Position numbers and translations under genes: made by a program. Of a stretch of 64,000 nucleotides of DNA, positions 56,032 to 64,000 are shown in pieces; position 1 is the stretch's first letter; each line of letters starts with the position of its first letter. The stretch lies in NCBI GenBank assembly GCA_019119635.1, contig DWWP01000014.1, forward strand, positions 1-64,000, in the 5' to 3' direction. The notes beneath the pieces are model-generated. The model ran no database searches. It had not been told where the DNA came from and was given only the letters and a program-made list of their open reading frames with translations. This DNA is from Candidatus Dietzia intestinipullorum. GTDB lineage: Bacteria; Actinomycetota; Actinomycetes; Mycobacteriales; Mycobacteriaceae.

Positions 56032-57744
56032 TCAGAAGGGCGGCGGATCGAGGTCGGGGTCGGCCCGGTCCGGTCGCTCGGGGCGCTCGGGGCGATCTGG
56101 GCGATTTGCCGGCGTCGACTGAGCGGCGTCGAGCGTCTGCTGGCGTTCGGCGGCGACCCGGCGCGCGCGTCGGTACCAGTGCGTGCTCTCCGGCCGGTGT
56201 GTCGACGCCGAGCGTGGGACGGACTCGTCGTCGAGTTCTCGCCAGCGCGCCAAGGGGCCGTCGGGCCGTGTGGTCAGGGTGAGGCCACTGCTGGTGCTGA
56301 CGGACAACGTCCCGTCTCGGGAGAGGCGGTATCGCCAGTCGTGGAAGGTCTTTAGTCGGTGATGCCGCCGACACAGACACATCAGGTTTGCTTCCGAGGT
56401 GGGGCCGCCGCGCGGGGGATCGGAGTGACTGAAGGGGCGCACGTGGTCCACATCGCAGTTTTCGGCGGGTTCTGAGCAGCCGGGGTGTCGGCAGGTGCCG
56501 TCTCGGAGCCGGACCCTGCGGGCGAGTTCCGCGCTGATGCGGTAGCGACGTCGTCCGCCGGCGGTGTCCGACGACCCGGGCGTGGAGTCGGGCAGCGTGA
56601 TGTTGGCGCCGACGCTGCGACTCAGCAGAGCGATGAGCGCGTCGATCGCGGCGGGCCCGCTCCGAGGGAAGTAGACCTCGGGCTCGTCGTCGGGGCCGCG
56701 CGGGGCCAGCACGGTGATGACGGGGCGGATCAGCGGGGCGATGGCGGCCCCGTGCCTTGCGGCGGCGCCTGCGCGAACGCCCGCGCCCGGGCCTGCATGC
56801 CCGGCTGCACGGCCGACCTCGTCGTCGGTCCCGGTCCCGAGGAGCGCCCCGATGAGTGCGTCGGCCCGACGCTCGCCGTTGCTGCGTTCGCCGAGGAGGG
56901 GGATCGCGTCGTGCGATGCGGCCCCGGTCCCGGGATCGCCCGCGGTGTCGGAGTTGCCGGCTGCCGCTGCCATGCCGGCTGCCGCTGCTATGTCTGCGGC
57001 CGCAGACTTGCGTGCCGCCTTCTCGCGCGCGACCTCCGCGGAGGCCGCGCTGTCGAGGGCGGCACTGATCGTGGACGCCTCGACCGCGGTCAGGTGAGCC
57101 GTGAGGTCTGCCATGCCGTCGGGCTTGCGGCGGATGCTGACGTTCCGCTCGCGGGCGGCGGCGGCGCGGCGGGCCCGGATGCCGATCGGGTCGTGCGCGG
57201 CGATGATCTGGTCGGTGCGCGACAGGATCGCATTGCGTCCGGGGCGCTCACCCGCGGCGAGGGCGGCGAGGAGCCAGTCGACCACTGCCTGCTGGACGGC
57301 CCTGCGTACGGTGGAGTCCACGGTGCGCATGTGGCTTGCCAGCATCCCTGCGGTGCGCTCATCCAGCCTGCCCGATTCCATCGCGGAGAGCAGCGCCGGG
57401 AAGTTCTCGACCAGGTTCACGGCGAGGGTGAGCATCGCTGACGTGCGGCGCTGGTGCACGCCGAAGTGGGCGACGAGTTCCGCGCACGCGACCGTGAACG
57501 GATCGAGCACCGCGTGGTCAGGCCGGTTGCGGCCGAAGGGCCCGCCGTCACCGGGCGTGTCGAGGTAGTTCTCGGGATCGAGGTGGCCGGCCTCGACGTC
57601 GCGCTCGAACTGCTCGTCCTCGCACAGTTGATGCAGGGCATAGCAGGCGCGCAGGCGTGCGGCCGAGGCCCGGTTCTCAGCCTGTAGCGCGTCGAGTGCT
57701 GCGCGCCCGGCCGCCGACAGTTCGGCGCTCACCGTCTCGCTCAT
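56032..57744 (-). CDS. DUF222/HNH endonuclease (13E12 repeat family)
   Basis: A 570-aa protein with a DUF222 N-terminal half and a C-terminal HNH domain: CRHPGCSEPAENCDVDHVRPF then LMCLCRRHHRLK. All HNH residues and the CxxC zinc pairs are in place, so nuclease activity is likely. Members are multi-copy in Corynebacteriales (the 13E12 repeats of M. tuberculosis) and may behave as selfish elements. The Ala/Gly-rich middle (~235-330) is variable. The ATG at 57744 has GGAGG upstream. Its own ends were not seen to carry repeats. Confidence 0.88.
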   Translation of the reverse strand: MSETVSAELSAAGRAALDALQAENRASAARLRACYALHQLCEDEQFERDVEAGHLDPENYLDTPGDGGPFGRNRPDHAVLDPFTVACAELVAHFGVHQRRTSAMLTLAVNLVENFPALLSAMESGRLDERTAGMLASHMRTVDSTVRRAVQQAVVDWLLAALAAGERPGRNAILSRTDQIIAAHDPIGIRARRAAAARERNVSIRRKPDGMADLTAHLTAVEASTISAALDSAASAEVAREKAARKSAAADIAAAAGMAAAAGNSDTAGDPGTGAASHDAIPLLGERSNGERRADALIGALLGTGTDDEVGRAAGHAGPGAGVRAGAAARHGAAIAPLIRPVITVLAPRGPDDEPEVYFPRSGPAAIDALIALLSRSVGANITLPDSTPGSSDTAGGRRRYRISAELARRVRLRDGTCRHPGCSEPAENCDVDHVRPFSHSDPPRGGPTSEANLMCLCRRHHRLKTFHDWRYRLSRDGTLSVSTSSGLTLTTRPDGPLARWRELDDESVPRSASTHRPESTHWYRRARRVAAERQQTLDAAQSTPANRPDRPERPERPDRADPDLDPPPF

Positions 57745-57972
57745 CCGCTCCACCTCCCCGCTTTCCCACTGCTTCGACTCGACTGTGCGTTCGATTGATC
57801 AAACCATAGCAACGAGGTCCGACACAGTCCGTCTAGCTGCGCAGATGCGACGAAAATGCTCGGTCGGCAGGGGGTTGACGACCCGGGTGTCGCGATAGGT
57901 GACGAGTGGGACTGAGCGGACACGGCGTCGTCGGAGCCCGCCCTGACAAGGGCCCGTCATCGGCTGTTCCGC

Positions 57973-58611
57973 TTACGGCCCGTCTCCACCGCCAGGCGTG
58001 TCAGAGACCTCTGCCCCGGAGGGGATTACTGCGCGGGGTTGGGCGGGGTCGACCGCTCCAGCCGTCGCCGCCGGCACCGGCAGTTCAGGCGCTCCCGGGT
58101 TGCGCGGCGGAGCAGGGTTCGCGATCCCGCTTTGAATCTCGGCGCGCACCGCCTCTATCGACGACCCGTCCACGGGCTCCCAAGTCGCGAGGGTGTGCCA
58201 ATTGAGCCGTGGATGGTATCGAGTTGCCATCAGGAAGGACTCGTGAGGGGCTAGTTCTCCGGAGCCGTCCCCGGAATTCTCCGACGGACCACTTGTGGCG
58301 ACACGGACAGTACCGTGCAGCTCGTTGAGGAGATTCTCCTCGACTTCGGCCAGGTACACGGTCTCGGTGAGGCCACCGGCGTCTGTCTCCCCGAGTTCTT
58401 CCACCACGCGGCCTATGAAGATGTTCTGGGAAACGCTGGCGAGCACGGACGGGTCGTCCAGGTTCGCGCTGTGTGCACCTGTGAAGGACTGACTCCCGAG
58501 TGGCCCCGAGCCTTCGGGCGCGCCCGTGTGGCTGTCCGGTGAGCACGCGGTCGAGGCGAGAAGCAGGGACGCGGAAATCCCTGCGAGAAGCACCTTGTGC
58601 TTGCTGTTCAT
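57973..58611 (-). CDS. Hypothetical lipoprotein
   Basis: A 212-aa lipoprotein with lipobox LASTAC near residue 23. The mature part begins with a Ser/Gly spacer, then a folded region with LASVSQNIFIGRVVEELG and VYLAEVEENLLNELHGTVRVATSG (about 60-110), and ends in a Pro/Ala tail. Its codons are a little less GC-rich than its neighbours'. I do not recognise the family. GGAGATGAG precedes the ATG. It is 63 bp from the pspA gene on the same strand. Confidence 0.65.
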   Translation of the reverse strand: MNSKHKVLLAGISASLLLASTACSPDSHTGAPEGSGPLGSQSFTGAHSANLDDPSVLASVSQNIFIGRVVEELGETDAGGLTETVYLAEVEENLLNELHGTVRVATSGPSENSGDGSGELAPHESFLMATRYHPRLNWHTLATWEPVDGSSIEAVRAEIQSGIANPAPPRNPGAPELPVPAATAGAVDPAQPRAVIPSGAEVSDTPGGGDGP

Positions 58612-58674
58612 CTCATCTCCGACCCACGGCGACCGGCGACATCGATGCCTCTTGGTGGTGCCGGCCCGCTGCCG

Positions 58675-59628
58675 CTACTCCCGGGTGTCGCGCGGGAGGG
58701 TCGGCCCCGACGAGCCCGAGCCGCCACCCTGGTCTCCTTCGGCGGCGCCCGGAGCGGGGTGGGACGTGCCGGAGTCGTCGGCGGGGGTCGCGGCGTCGCC
58801 CTGCCCCGCATCTCCGGCGCCCTGCGCCGCCTGCCCGGTGCCCTGCCCCGCATCGCCGGTGCCCTCGCCCAGCTGGCGGTCGGCGCCCGACGAGTCCCCG
58901 GCCCCGATCCCCATGGAGGCGCGGATCTGGTCGAGCTTGGCCTTGCCTTCGGTGTCGCGGGTGAACTTCGCGGCGTCGAGCTGCGCGGTGGACGGCCCGC
59001 CGGTGGCCTCGGCCAGCTCCTGCTTGCCGAGCGCCGTCGTATAACGACCCTCGATCTTGTTGCGGATCTCGTCGAACGTGGGCGAGTTCCCCCCGCCGGA
59101 TCCCTCGAGCGAGGTCATGGACTCGACGGTTTGGTGCTGCATCTCGGCCTGCGTGGCCTGGAGGAGGAGCTGGTCTTCCTGGGCCAGGGTCTCGCGCAGG
59201 CGCTGCTCGGATTCGCGGACCGCGTGCTTGGCCTGTTCGGCGGCCTGCGTGGCCTGACCGTGCAGTTGGCGGGTGTTCTCGAGGTCCTGCTCGACGGTCA
59301 CCAGCTGGTTGGCCAGCTGCTCGGCCTGCGTTTCGAACCGGGCGGCCTTCTCGGCGTCGCCCTCCGCCCGCGCGGATTCGGCCACCTGCAGGGTCTGGCG
59401 GATCTGGCCCTGCGTCTCGTCGAGCTGCTTGGACTTGGTGCTCATCGCGATCTCGAGCTGCTTGGCGTTGCCGATCACCGCCGCGGCCTGATCGGCCACG
59501 TCCTTGTGTTGCTGGCGTGCGTTGTTCATGGCCTGGTGGACGAGGATCTTGGGATCGGCGTTGTCGTCCACCGACTTGTCGAGGGAGGCCTTGAGGTAGT
59601 TCCAGCCCTTGGAGAACGGGTTCGGCAT
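58675..59628 (-). CDS. pspA: PspA/IM30-family membrane stress protein
   Basis: A 317-aa coiled-coil protein. The first ~215 residues are the PspA/IM30 helical hairpin (SKGWNYLKASLDKSVDD through EMQHQTVESMTSLEG), which binds strained inner membrane and can form ESCRT-III-like rods. After it comes a helix (RNKIEGRYTTALGKQELAE) and a low-complexity Gly/Asp/Gln tail with GQG repeats not found in enteric PspA. The ATG at 59628 has GAGGA at 8 nt. In mycobacteria PspA (Rv2744c) is part of the SigE-linked envelope response; those partners are not adjacent here. Confidence 0.85.
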   Translation of the reverse strand: MPNPFSKGWNYLKASLDKSVDDNADPKILVHQAMNNARQQHKDVADQAAAVIGNAKQLEIAMSTKSKQLDETQGQIRQTLQVAESARAEGDAEKAARFETQAEQLANQLVTVEQDLENTRQLHGQATQAAEQAKHAVRESEQRLRETLAQEDQLLLQATQAEMQHQTVESMTSLEGSGGGNSPTFDEIRNKIEGRYTTALGKQELAEATGGPSTAQLDAAKFTRDTEGKAKLDQIRASMGIGAGDSSGADRQLGEGTGDAGQGTGQAAQGAGDAGQGDAATPADDSGTSHPAPGAAEGDQGGGSGSSGPTLPRDTRE

Positions 59629-59668
59629 GACGGTGGTCCTCAACTGTTGACGACGACGAGTGGTGCTT

Positions 59669-61171
59669 CTACCTCTTGACGGTACCGAGCAACGCGGCCA
59701 CCGGCAGCGCGGTCCGCGGCAGGTACGGCTGACGCCACAGGCCGCCGGAGGCGGCGCCGGCGGACTCGTGCTCCCACTGGACGCCGACCTCGGGCCGTCC
59801 CACGTTGAGGTCGTGGACGAGCAGCGCGGCGAGCAGGGCGGAGGACGTCTCCGGCTGGAAGATCTCGATGCCGAACGCCCCGGCGCCCTTGTAGGTGCTG
59901 GCGAGGATCTTGTTCTTGGTCACCGAGTAGGTGTCGGTGGCCGGGGCGACGGTGACCGACACGGTGTGGCCGTCGGCGAAGGCAGTGGTGGCGCGCCAGC
60001 GCTGGACCCGCTTGGCCAGCGTGTAGTTGGGGCCCTGCTGTGGGACCAGGGCGTCGTGGACCGCCGGGCCGCTGCCCTTCTCGTAGTTGCGGTGGAAGAC
60101 CTTCTGGCCGGTGAGTGTGCCGACGATCTTCTTGACGTCGGTCGGTTTGCGCGCGGCCAGCGCCGCGTCGGAGGCCTCCCGCACGTCGGAGGGGACGACG
60201 AAGGTGTCCATGGGGGTGGCGATGTAGGCGAGCGCATCGGCGGTGCCGTCGGCCAGGAGGTCGACGACGAGGGCGTCGGCCGCCGACGACAACCGGACGT
60301 GGGTGCCACCGTCCGCGTAGAAGTAGCTGCCCACCGTGAGCGGGGCGGGGGCGGCGGCCCGGGCCCACGCGGCGATCTCGGGGAGCTGCGTGAGCAGGTC
60401 GACCCCCGGGCGGCCGTCGGGGCCTGTGGGGATGTGCAGCCGGCCCGCGTACGTGTCCGCTTCGGCGCGGAAGCGCTCCCAGGCGGGGCTCGACGGCAGG
60501 TCCACGCCCAGGACGTCGGCGCCCCAGCGCAGCAACTGGCGCGCCGGGCCCATCTCCGAGCCCAGGCCCAGGACGAGCATGCTGCGGCCGGACATCCGGA
60601 GCCACTCGGGGTGTTCCTGCACCCGGCGGAGGGCGTCGGCGCAGCTCGGCTCGATCACGCCGTCGTGGACCCAGCGGTCGAGCTGTCGGCTCAGTGCCGC
60701 GCCGGTGAGCTCTTCACCTCGGTAGGGGATCGAGAGTTCCTCCACCGGGGTCGCCTTGCCCTCGATCGTCTCGGTCGACGGGGTGGGGGAGGGGGTGTCG
60801 ACGACGGCGAGGTAGTCCTTCATCGGCGTCTCGACGGTCTCTCCGTCGACGGTGTGGACTCCGACCATCCGGGTCTGGAGCTCCTCGAGTGCGGTGCGGG
60901 CGACCTCGTCCCACGCGTCCGAGTCGGTGACGCCCACGCTGACCAGCTCCGTGAAGGGGGCGATGTAGCCCTTGCGCCAGTCCTTGATGCGGTAGACGCG
61001 GTCGGCGGCCGCGGGGTCGACGGTGCGGAGGGCTTCGGCGACCACGTGCTTGGCCAATTGGCCCGTGGAGCGGTTGCCGGCGGCGTCGGCGGGGAACTGG
61101 ACGCCGGTGGCCGGGGTCGCGGTGGCGCCCGTTCCGGTATCGCGTGCGTTGGTCTGGCTGGTCCGGGTCAT
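59669..61171 (-). CDS. Unrecognised 500-aa protein with a Rossmann-like motif
   Basis: A 500-aa soluble protein. LVLGLGSEMGPARQLL (about 196-211), followed by ADVLGVDLP, is a nucleotide-binding Gly-rich loop with a following acid, as in Rossmann dehydrogenases or methyltransferases. SYFYADGGTHVRLSSAAD and HRNYEKGSG are other distinct blocks, and GIEIFQPETSSALLAALLVHD closes the folded part. No known catalytic set completes a family. AGGAG stands before the ATG at 61171. It lies upstream of pspA on the same strand (40-bp gap), so they may form one operon. A stress-linked enzyme is a guess. Confidence 0.55.
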   Translation of the reverse strand: MTRTSQTNARDTGTGATATPATGVQFPADAAGNRSTGQLAKHVVAEALRTVDPAAADRVYRIKDWRKGYIAPFTELVSVGVTDSDAWDEVARTALEELQTRMVGVHTVDGETVETPMKDYLAVVDTPSPTPSTETIEGKATPVEELSIPYRGEELTGAALSRQLDRWVHDGVIEPSCADALRRVQEHPEWLRMSGRSMLVLGLGSEMGPARQLLRWGADVLGVDLPSSPAWERFRAEADTYAGRLHIPTGPDGRPGVDLLTQLPEIAAWARAAAPAPLTVGSYFYADGGTHVRLSSAADALVVDLLADGTADALAYIATPMDTFVVPSDVREASDAALAARKPTDVKKIVGTLTGQKVFHRNYEKGSGPAVHDALVPQQGPNYTLAKRVQRWRATTAFADGHTVSVTVAPATDTYSVTKNKILASTYKGAGAFGIEIFQPETSSALLAALLVHDLNVGRPEVGVQWEHESAGAASGGLWRQPYLPRTALPVAALLGTVKR

Positions 61172-61520
61172 GGGTGCTCCTGGCGTCGGGTGCGGTGACA
61201 CGAGGATAACCTCATGTTTGGCTCCGGGGCGTGCACCCGAGCGGGCTGAGTCGCACTGAACTCTGTCCGGCAGTCGAAAAGTGACACAGATCACCGGAGC
61301 GCGATCGGACTTGAATTTGTTGATCACTGTTTACTCTGGGTCCCCGCATAGCGCGAGGTCGGCTCTTGAGAAGTGTTGGGGCGCAACAAATAGATTTTCT
61401 AACTGGGAAAATGCTGCCGAGCATGCGACTGGGTGGTTCCTGTGAAAAACCCATACTTTGCGTAACAACCGCACGAAACTTGCCGATACAGTGACGACAC
61501 GATCCGACGGTCGCGGTTTC
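61172..61520. other. Divergent promoter region before the Ser-Asp-repeat gene
   Basis: About 350 bp between the 500-aa gene (minus) and the Ser-Asp-repeat gene (plus). It has an A/T-rich section (61300-61410) and a CRP/GlxR-like site (61280-61295). Alternative starts for the right-hand gene lie inside it (TTG 61458, GTG 61491). No other feature was seen. Confidence 0.5.
61280..61295. promoter_or_regulatory. Candidate CRP/GlxR binding site
   Basis: AGTGA-N6-TCACC is one base at each end from the TGTGA-N6-TCACA core used by actinobacterial CRP/GlxR regulators. It lies 109 bp upstream of the 500-aa gene and about 240 bp from the secreted-repeat gene. Chance occurrence of such a pattern is not negligible. 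Confidence 0.4.
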
Positions 61521-62595
61521 ATGCCGCGCCGGATGCTCGCTGTCATCGCGGCCTCCGGCCTCGCGCTCGGCTCGCTGCCGGGCGTCGCCCAGGCGCAGAG
61601 CGTCGAGATCGGTCTCGGCGTCGGCGCGGTGGTCGGCTCTGCCGCACTCGGCGCCGGCCTCGGGCTCGATGCAGGTTCCAGTGGCGGCGACGCCCCTGAT
61701 CTCGGGTCGCTCACCGACGGCGGCTCGCTCGACTCTGACTCGCTCGACACGGAGTCGCTCGGGGACACTTCGGGTTCGGACGACGGCTCCGGTTCGGACG
61801 GCGGCTCGGACTCTGAGGGATCCTCGGATTCCGCGGGTGGCTCGGATTCTGAGGGGTCTTCGGACTCCGAGGGTGGCTCGGACAGCGGTTCTGCTGGCGG
61901 CGAGGGCTCGCTCGACAGTGATTCGCTCGAGCCCGGTTCCGATGACGGCGAGCCCGGTGGCGAGGACGGTTCGCTCGAGAGCCTCTTCGGGTCCGTGGCC
62001 GAGGGTGGCTCCAACGACGGCTCGGGTTCTGAGGGCTCCTCGGGGTCTGACGAGGAGGAGCCGGGCGGTTCGTCTGAGGGCTCGTCTGAGGGTTCCTCGG
62101 ATTCCGAGGAGTCGGGCAGCGACTCTGACGGCGGCGAGGGCTCGCTCGACAGTGGCTCGCTCGAGCCCGGCTCCGACGAGGGCGATTCGGAGGACGGGGG
62201 TGACGTGTTCGGTTCGCTGACCGGGCTGTTCGGTTCGCTGATCGGCGGCTCCTCCGACAACGGCTCCTCGAACGAGGGATCGTCGAACAACGGCTCCGTG
62301 TCCGATTCGGAGGCCGGCGGCTCGTCCGGCAGCGACGAGGGCAATGGGGGAGGGACCGAGCCCCCCCGAGGCCACCAGCTCCCTCGAGGGCAATGAGCTC
62401 CTGGCCCTCGGCTCGCTCGCCGCGGTCGGCATCGGCGTCGGCATCGCCGTCTCCGGTGGCGTCAACCTGCCGCCGCTGCCGGACCTCAATGTCGGGGTTG
62501 TCTGCAACCTGCCGCAGGAGGGCATCGACTTCCTCAAGGACAACGGCTCCATGGAGCAGGATGAGTGCGAGCCCGAGGAGCAGCCGGCTCCCTGA
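61521..62595 (+). CDS. Secreted Ser-Asp/Gly-repeat protein with a C7-tract frameshift
   Basis: The signal MPRRMLAVIAASGLALGSL ends VAQAQS and is followed by a glycine-rich hydrophobic part. About 220 residues then consist of Ser/Asp/Gly/Glu repeats (SGSDGGSDSEGSSDS and similar). The frame ends at 62396 with PPRGHQLPRGQ. One base over, from 62344 on, lies TEPPEATSSLEGNELLALGS, a membrane-like LAAVGIGVGIAVSGGV and an acidic end to 62595. A single C less in the run of seven at 62361-62367 joins both parts into a 357-aa protein. It is a sequencing slip, a null mutation or phase variation. SD repeats suggest an adhesin or stalk. Start uncertain (TTG 61458 and GTG 61491 possible). Confidence 0.65.
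61896..62179 (+). repeat. Direct repeat of ~50 bp, 234 bp apart, in the Ser-Asp gene
   Basis: ggcggcgagggctcgctcg begins copies at 61896-61945 and 62130-62179, nearly identical through a stretch coding EGSLDSxSLEPGSDxG. The 234-bp spacing keeps the frame (78 codons), so recombination between copies would shorten the repeat region without a frameshift. Confidence 0.7.
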
Positions 62596-62645
62596 TCTCG
62601 GTTCGCGGTTCGGCCTAACCGGCCGATGAACTGATCCAGCTCGAC

Positions 62646-62683
62646 GCGATCCCCCGCCGACCACACGGTCAGCGGGGGATCGC
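62646..62683 (+). terminator. Perfect 12-bp hairpin after the Ser-Asp gene
   Basis: gcgatcccccgc and gcgggggatcgc pair fully around a 14-nt loop that has its own gacc/ggtc pairs; gcattt follows. It lies 50 bp past the end of the C-terminal frame, which supports that frame being the true gene end. Confidence 0.8.
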
Positions 62684-62719
62684 CGCATTTCGGCCGGCCT
62701 CCCGACTAGCGTCGGCCTT

Positions 62720-63244
62720 ATGAGCGTCCCCGACTTCGTCCTGGAACTCCGCCGCCACGTCGGGACCACGCCCCTCTGGCTGACCGGCACCACCGCCGTC
62801 ATCAGAGACTCCGGCAGCACCCACGTGCTGCTGGTCCGCCGCGCCGACAACGGCTGGTGGACCCCGGTCACCGGCATCGTCGACCCCGGCGAGCACCCCG
62901 CCGACGCCGCGGTCCGCGAATCCAGAGAAGAAGCCGACGTCGACATCCGGGTCGATCGCCTGGCCTCCGTCGGCGTCACCCGCATGGTCACCTACGCCAA
63001 CGGCGACCGAGCCCAGTACCTCGACCACACCTTCGCGTGCACCTACCTGGGCGGCGAGCCCCACCCCGCCGACGGGGAGAACACCGACGTCCGGTGGTTC
63101 CCCGTCGACGACCTGCCCGAACTCCGCCCCCACATGCGGGCCCGCATCGAGGCCGGGCTCGCCGACGAGGAACGCACCCGCCTGCCCACGGCCACCGAGA
63201 GTGCCGGCGCGGTCGACGCCCAACCCGCAGCCCCCGCCGACTAG
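62720..63244 (+). CDS. NUDIX hydrolase
   Basis: A 174-aa enzyme with the Nudix box G-x5-E-x7-RE-x2-EE in GIVDPGEHPADAAV then RESREEADV; the last position has Asp-Val instead of Gly-hydrophobic. It cleaves nucleoside diphosphates linked to another group, with Mg2+. The preceding WWTPVTG block fits the (di)NTP/ADP-sugar type. The N-terminal ~20 residues (DFVLELRRHVG) are of a kind common in actinobacterial members with an unknown substrate. The ATG is a normal start, and the next gene follows by 33 bp. Confidence 0.88.
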   Translation: MSVPDFVLELRRHVGTTPLWLTGTTAVIRDSGSTHVLLVRRADNGWWTPVTGIVDPGEHPADAAVRESREEADVDIRVDRLASVGVTRMVTYANGDRAQYLDHTFACTYLGGEPHPADGENTDVRWFPVDDLPELRPHMRARIEAGLADEERTRLPTATESAGAVDAQPAAPAD

Positions 63245-63277
63245 GAACTCCGAGGTCACGCGCCTAGAATCAGGGGC

Positions 63278-63907
63278 ATGACCGCCGACCGGCCCCGCCC
63301 CGCGGCACCCGACGTGGTGTCCACGGCGACAGGGATCGTCGTGGCCGTGGTCAGCGCGGTCTTCGGCGTCTGCGCCCACGGTCTGGCCGCCGGCACCGGA
63401 GCCGCCCTCCCCAGCTCCGAACAACTCCTCATGCTGCTCGGCGCGAGCGCCGGCGTCGGCGCCGTCACCGCAGCACTCGCCAGGCGACGCTCCCCCGTCC
63501 TGCTCTCGGTCGGCGGTCTGCTCGCCGGCCAGGGCCTCGTCCACCTCGTGATGGTGTCCGACCATGCGCACGGGGGCGCCGGCCACGATCACGCCGCGGG
63601 GCACGTCGTCGACCCCGGAGCCGTCCGCGCCGCCATGGACGGCGGGTCGGCCGCCGGCGCCCACGCCGACCTGCTTCTCACCCCCGGGATGCTGGGCGCG
63701 CACGTCGCCGCCGTCGTGCTCACCCTGGCCGTGGTGGCGATACTGTCCGGCACGCTGGCCTGGGTCGCCGCGCGGGTGGCCCCACTTCTGGCGGGGGCCC
63801 ACCTCGTCGTCGTCGACAAGCTCGTCCCCCGGGGTCGGGTCCCCGCCGCGGACACCCGGTACCTGCTGTCCCGGGGCGCGACCCGCGCCCCACCCGTGAG
63901 TGTGTGA
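63278..63907 (+). CDS. Membrane protein with a His-rich loop, upstream of a probable YcnI gene
   Basis: A 209-aa protein with about four to five helices (VVSTATGIVVAVVSAVFGV onward). An extracytoplasmic loop reads SDHAHGGAGHDHAAGH, six His in sixteen residues and a likely copper- or other metal-binding site. A second His lies in GAHADLLLTPGMLGAH. Such proteins are often seen next to YcnI/DUF1775 copper-handling genes, and the next start fits that. Function is inferred from composition and position. Confidence 0.65.
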   Translation: MTADRPRPAAPDVVSTATGIVVAVVSAVFGVCAHGLAAGTGAALPSSEQLLMLLGASAGVGAVTAALARRRSPVLLSVGGLLAGQGLVHLVMVSDHAHGGAGHDHAAGHVVDPGAVRAAMDGGSAAGAHADLLLTPGMLGAHVAAVVLTLAVVAILSGTLAWVAARVAPLLAGAHLVVVDKLVPRGRVPAADTRYLLSRGATRAPPVSV

Positions 63908-63971
63908 CTCCTCCTCCACCCGGCACGCCCACGCGTAGCCGGACGATCACACCTCACCAAGGACATCACCC

Positions 63972-64000
63972 ATGCGTAAGTACACACGTGTCGCGGTCGC
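63972..64000 (+). CDS. Start of an exported protein, cut by the window end (YcnI/DUF1775-like guess)
   Basis: Only MRKYTRVAV is visible, with AAGGA about 9 nt upstream of the ATG. The basic start looks like a signal peptide. A YcnI-type copper protein would fit the His-rich neighbour, but nine residues cannot show it. Confidence 0.35.

Noticed and set aside
56485-57441. 318-codon plus frame opposite the HNH gene
   Set aside because: Shadow of the DUF222/HNH gene, which has an intact HNH site.
1-64000. tRNA, rRNA, CRISPR arrays, complete insertion sequences or prophage
   Set aside because: I looked for cloverleaf-like GTTCGANNC segments, regular repeats, transposase motifs and phage genes by eye and found none that hold up; short or diverged cases could be missed.

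Overview
This window is high-GC actinobacterial DNA with many GTG starts and tightly packed, often overlapping genes. The envelope genes point to a mycolic-acid-containing Mycobacteriales/Corynebacteriales member: the arabinosyltransferase AftD, the trehalose-mycolate exporter MmpL3 and its accessory factors TmaT, DUF3068/PgfA and MtrP. I infer a Dietzia/Rhodococcus-like genus, without proof. Gene order and relative strand match, as I remember it, an inverted version of the M. tuberculosis stretch from Rv0236c (aftD) to about Rv0192. There are local insertions.

Layout. 1-4.1 kb: the 3' end of argJ, a Tat-type esterase, a fadD6-like very-long-chain acyl-CoA synthetase with its overlapping TetR regulator, and a remnant of a second fadD6 3' end. 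4.2-20.2 kb: the envelope glycan and mycolate island. It holds a DUF2613 peptide, aftD, tmaT, the DUF3068 protein, a Wzx-like flippase, an AftD-like polytopic protein, a GT4 glycosyltransferase, an ECF sigma factor with an unusual mucin-like membrane partner, the methyltransferase mtrP and an aldehyde dehydrogenase. 20.2-23.2 kb: a two-component system with a proline-rich exported partner. 23.3-33.5 kb: pckG, a three-gene operon that looks like a degenerate dynamin/GTPase pair, trmB, a NYN-domain gene, mmpL3, a YbhN-type protein and DUF3054.

33.5-41.8 kb: a GH25 muramidase, small unknown genes, a pentapeptide protein, the M13 peptidase zmp1, a dihydrodipicolinate-reductase-like enzyme, a secreted lipase and an L,D-transpeptidase. 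41.8-53.6 kb: lipoproteins, several TetR regulators, stress genes, an RluA pseudouridine synthase, a MacB-type ABC exporter, and a fatty acyl desaturase with a striking operator-like inverted repeat. Two very small ORFs (39 and 45 aa) also lie in this stretch. 53.6-64 kb is more accessory: a mycofactocin-type SDR, an NYN protein, a DUF222/HNH protein, a lipoprotein, PspA, an unrecognised 500-aa protein, a Ser-Asp-repeat secreted protein broken in a C7 tract, a NUDIX hydrolase, and the start of a probable copper/YcnI locus.

Functionally, aftD, tmaT, PgfA, MtrP, MmpL3, the GT4 and GT-C-like proteins and the flippase together build or move arabinogalactan/LAM and trehalose monomycolate. GH25, LDT and Zmp1 act on the wall or outside it. 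FadD6, the desaturase and several TetR regulators tune lipid supply. No tRNA, rRNA, CRISPR array or complete insertion sequence was seen.
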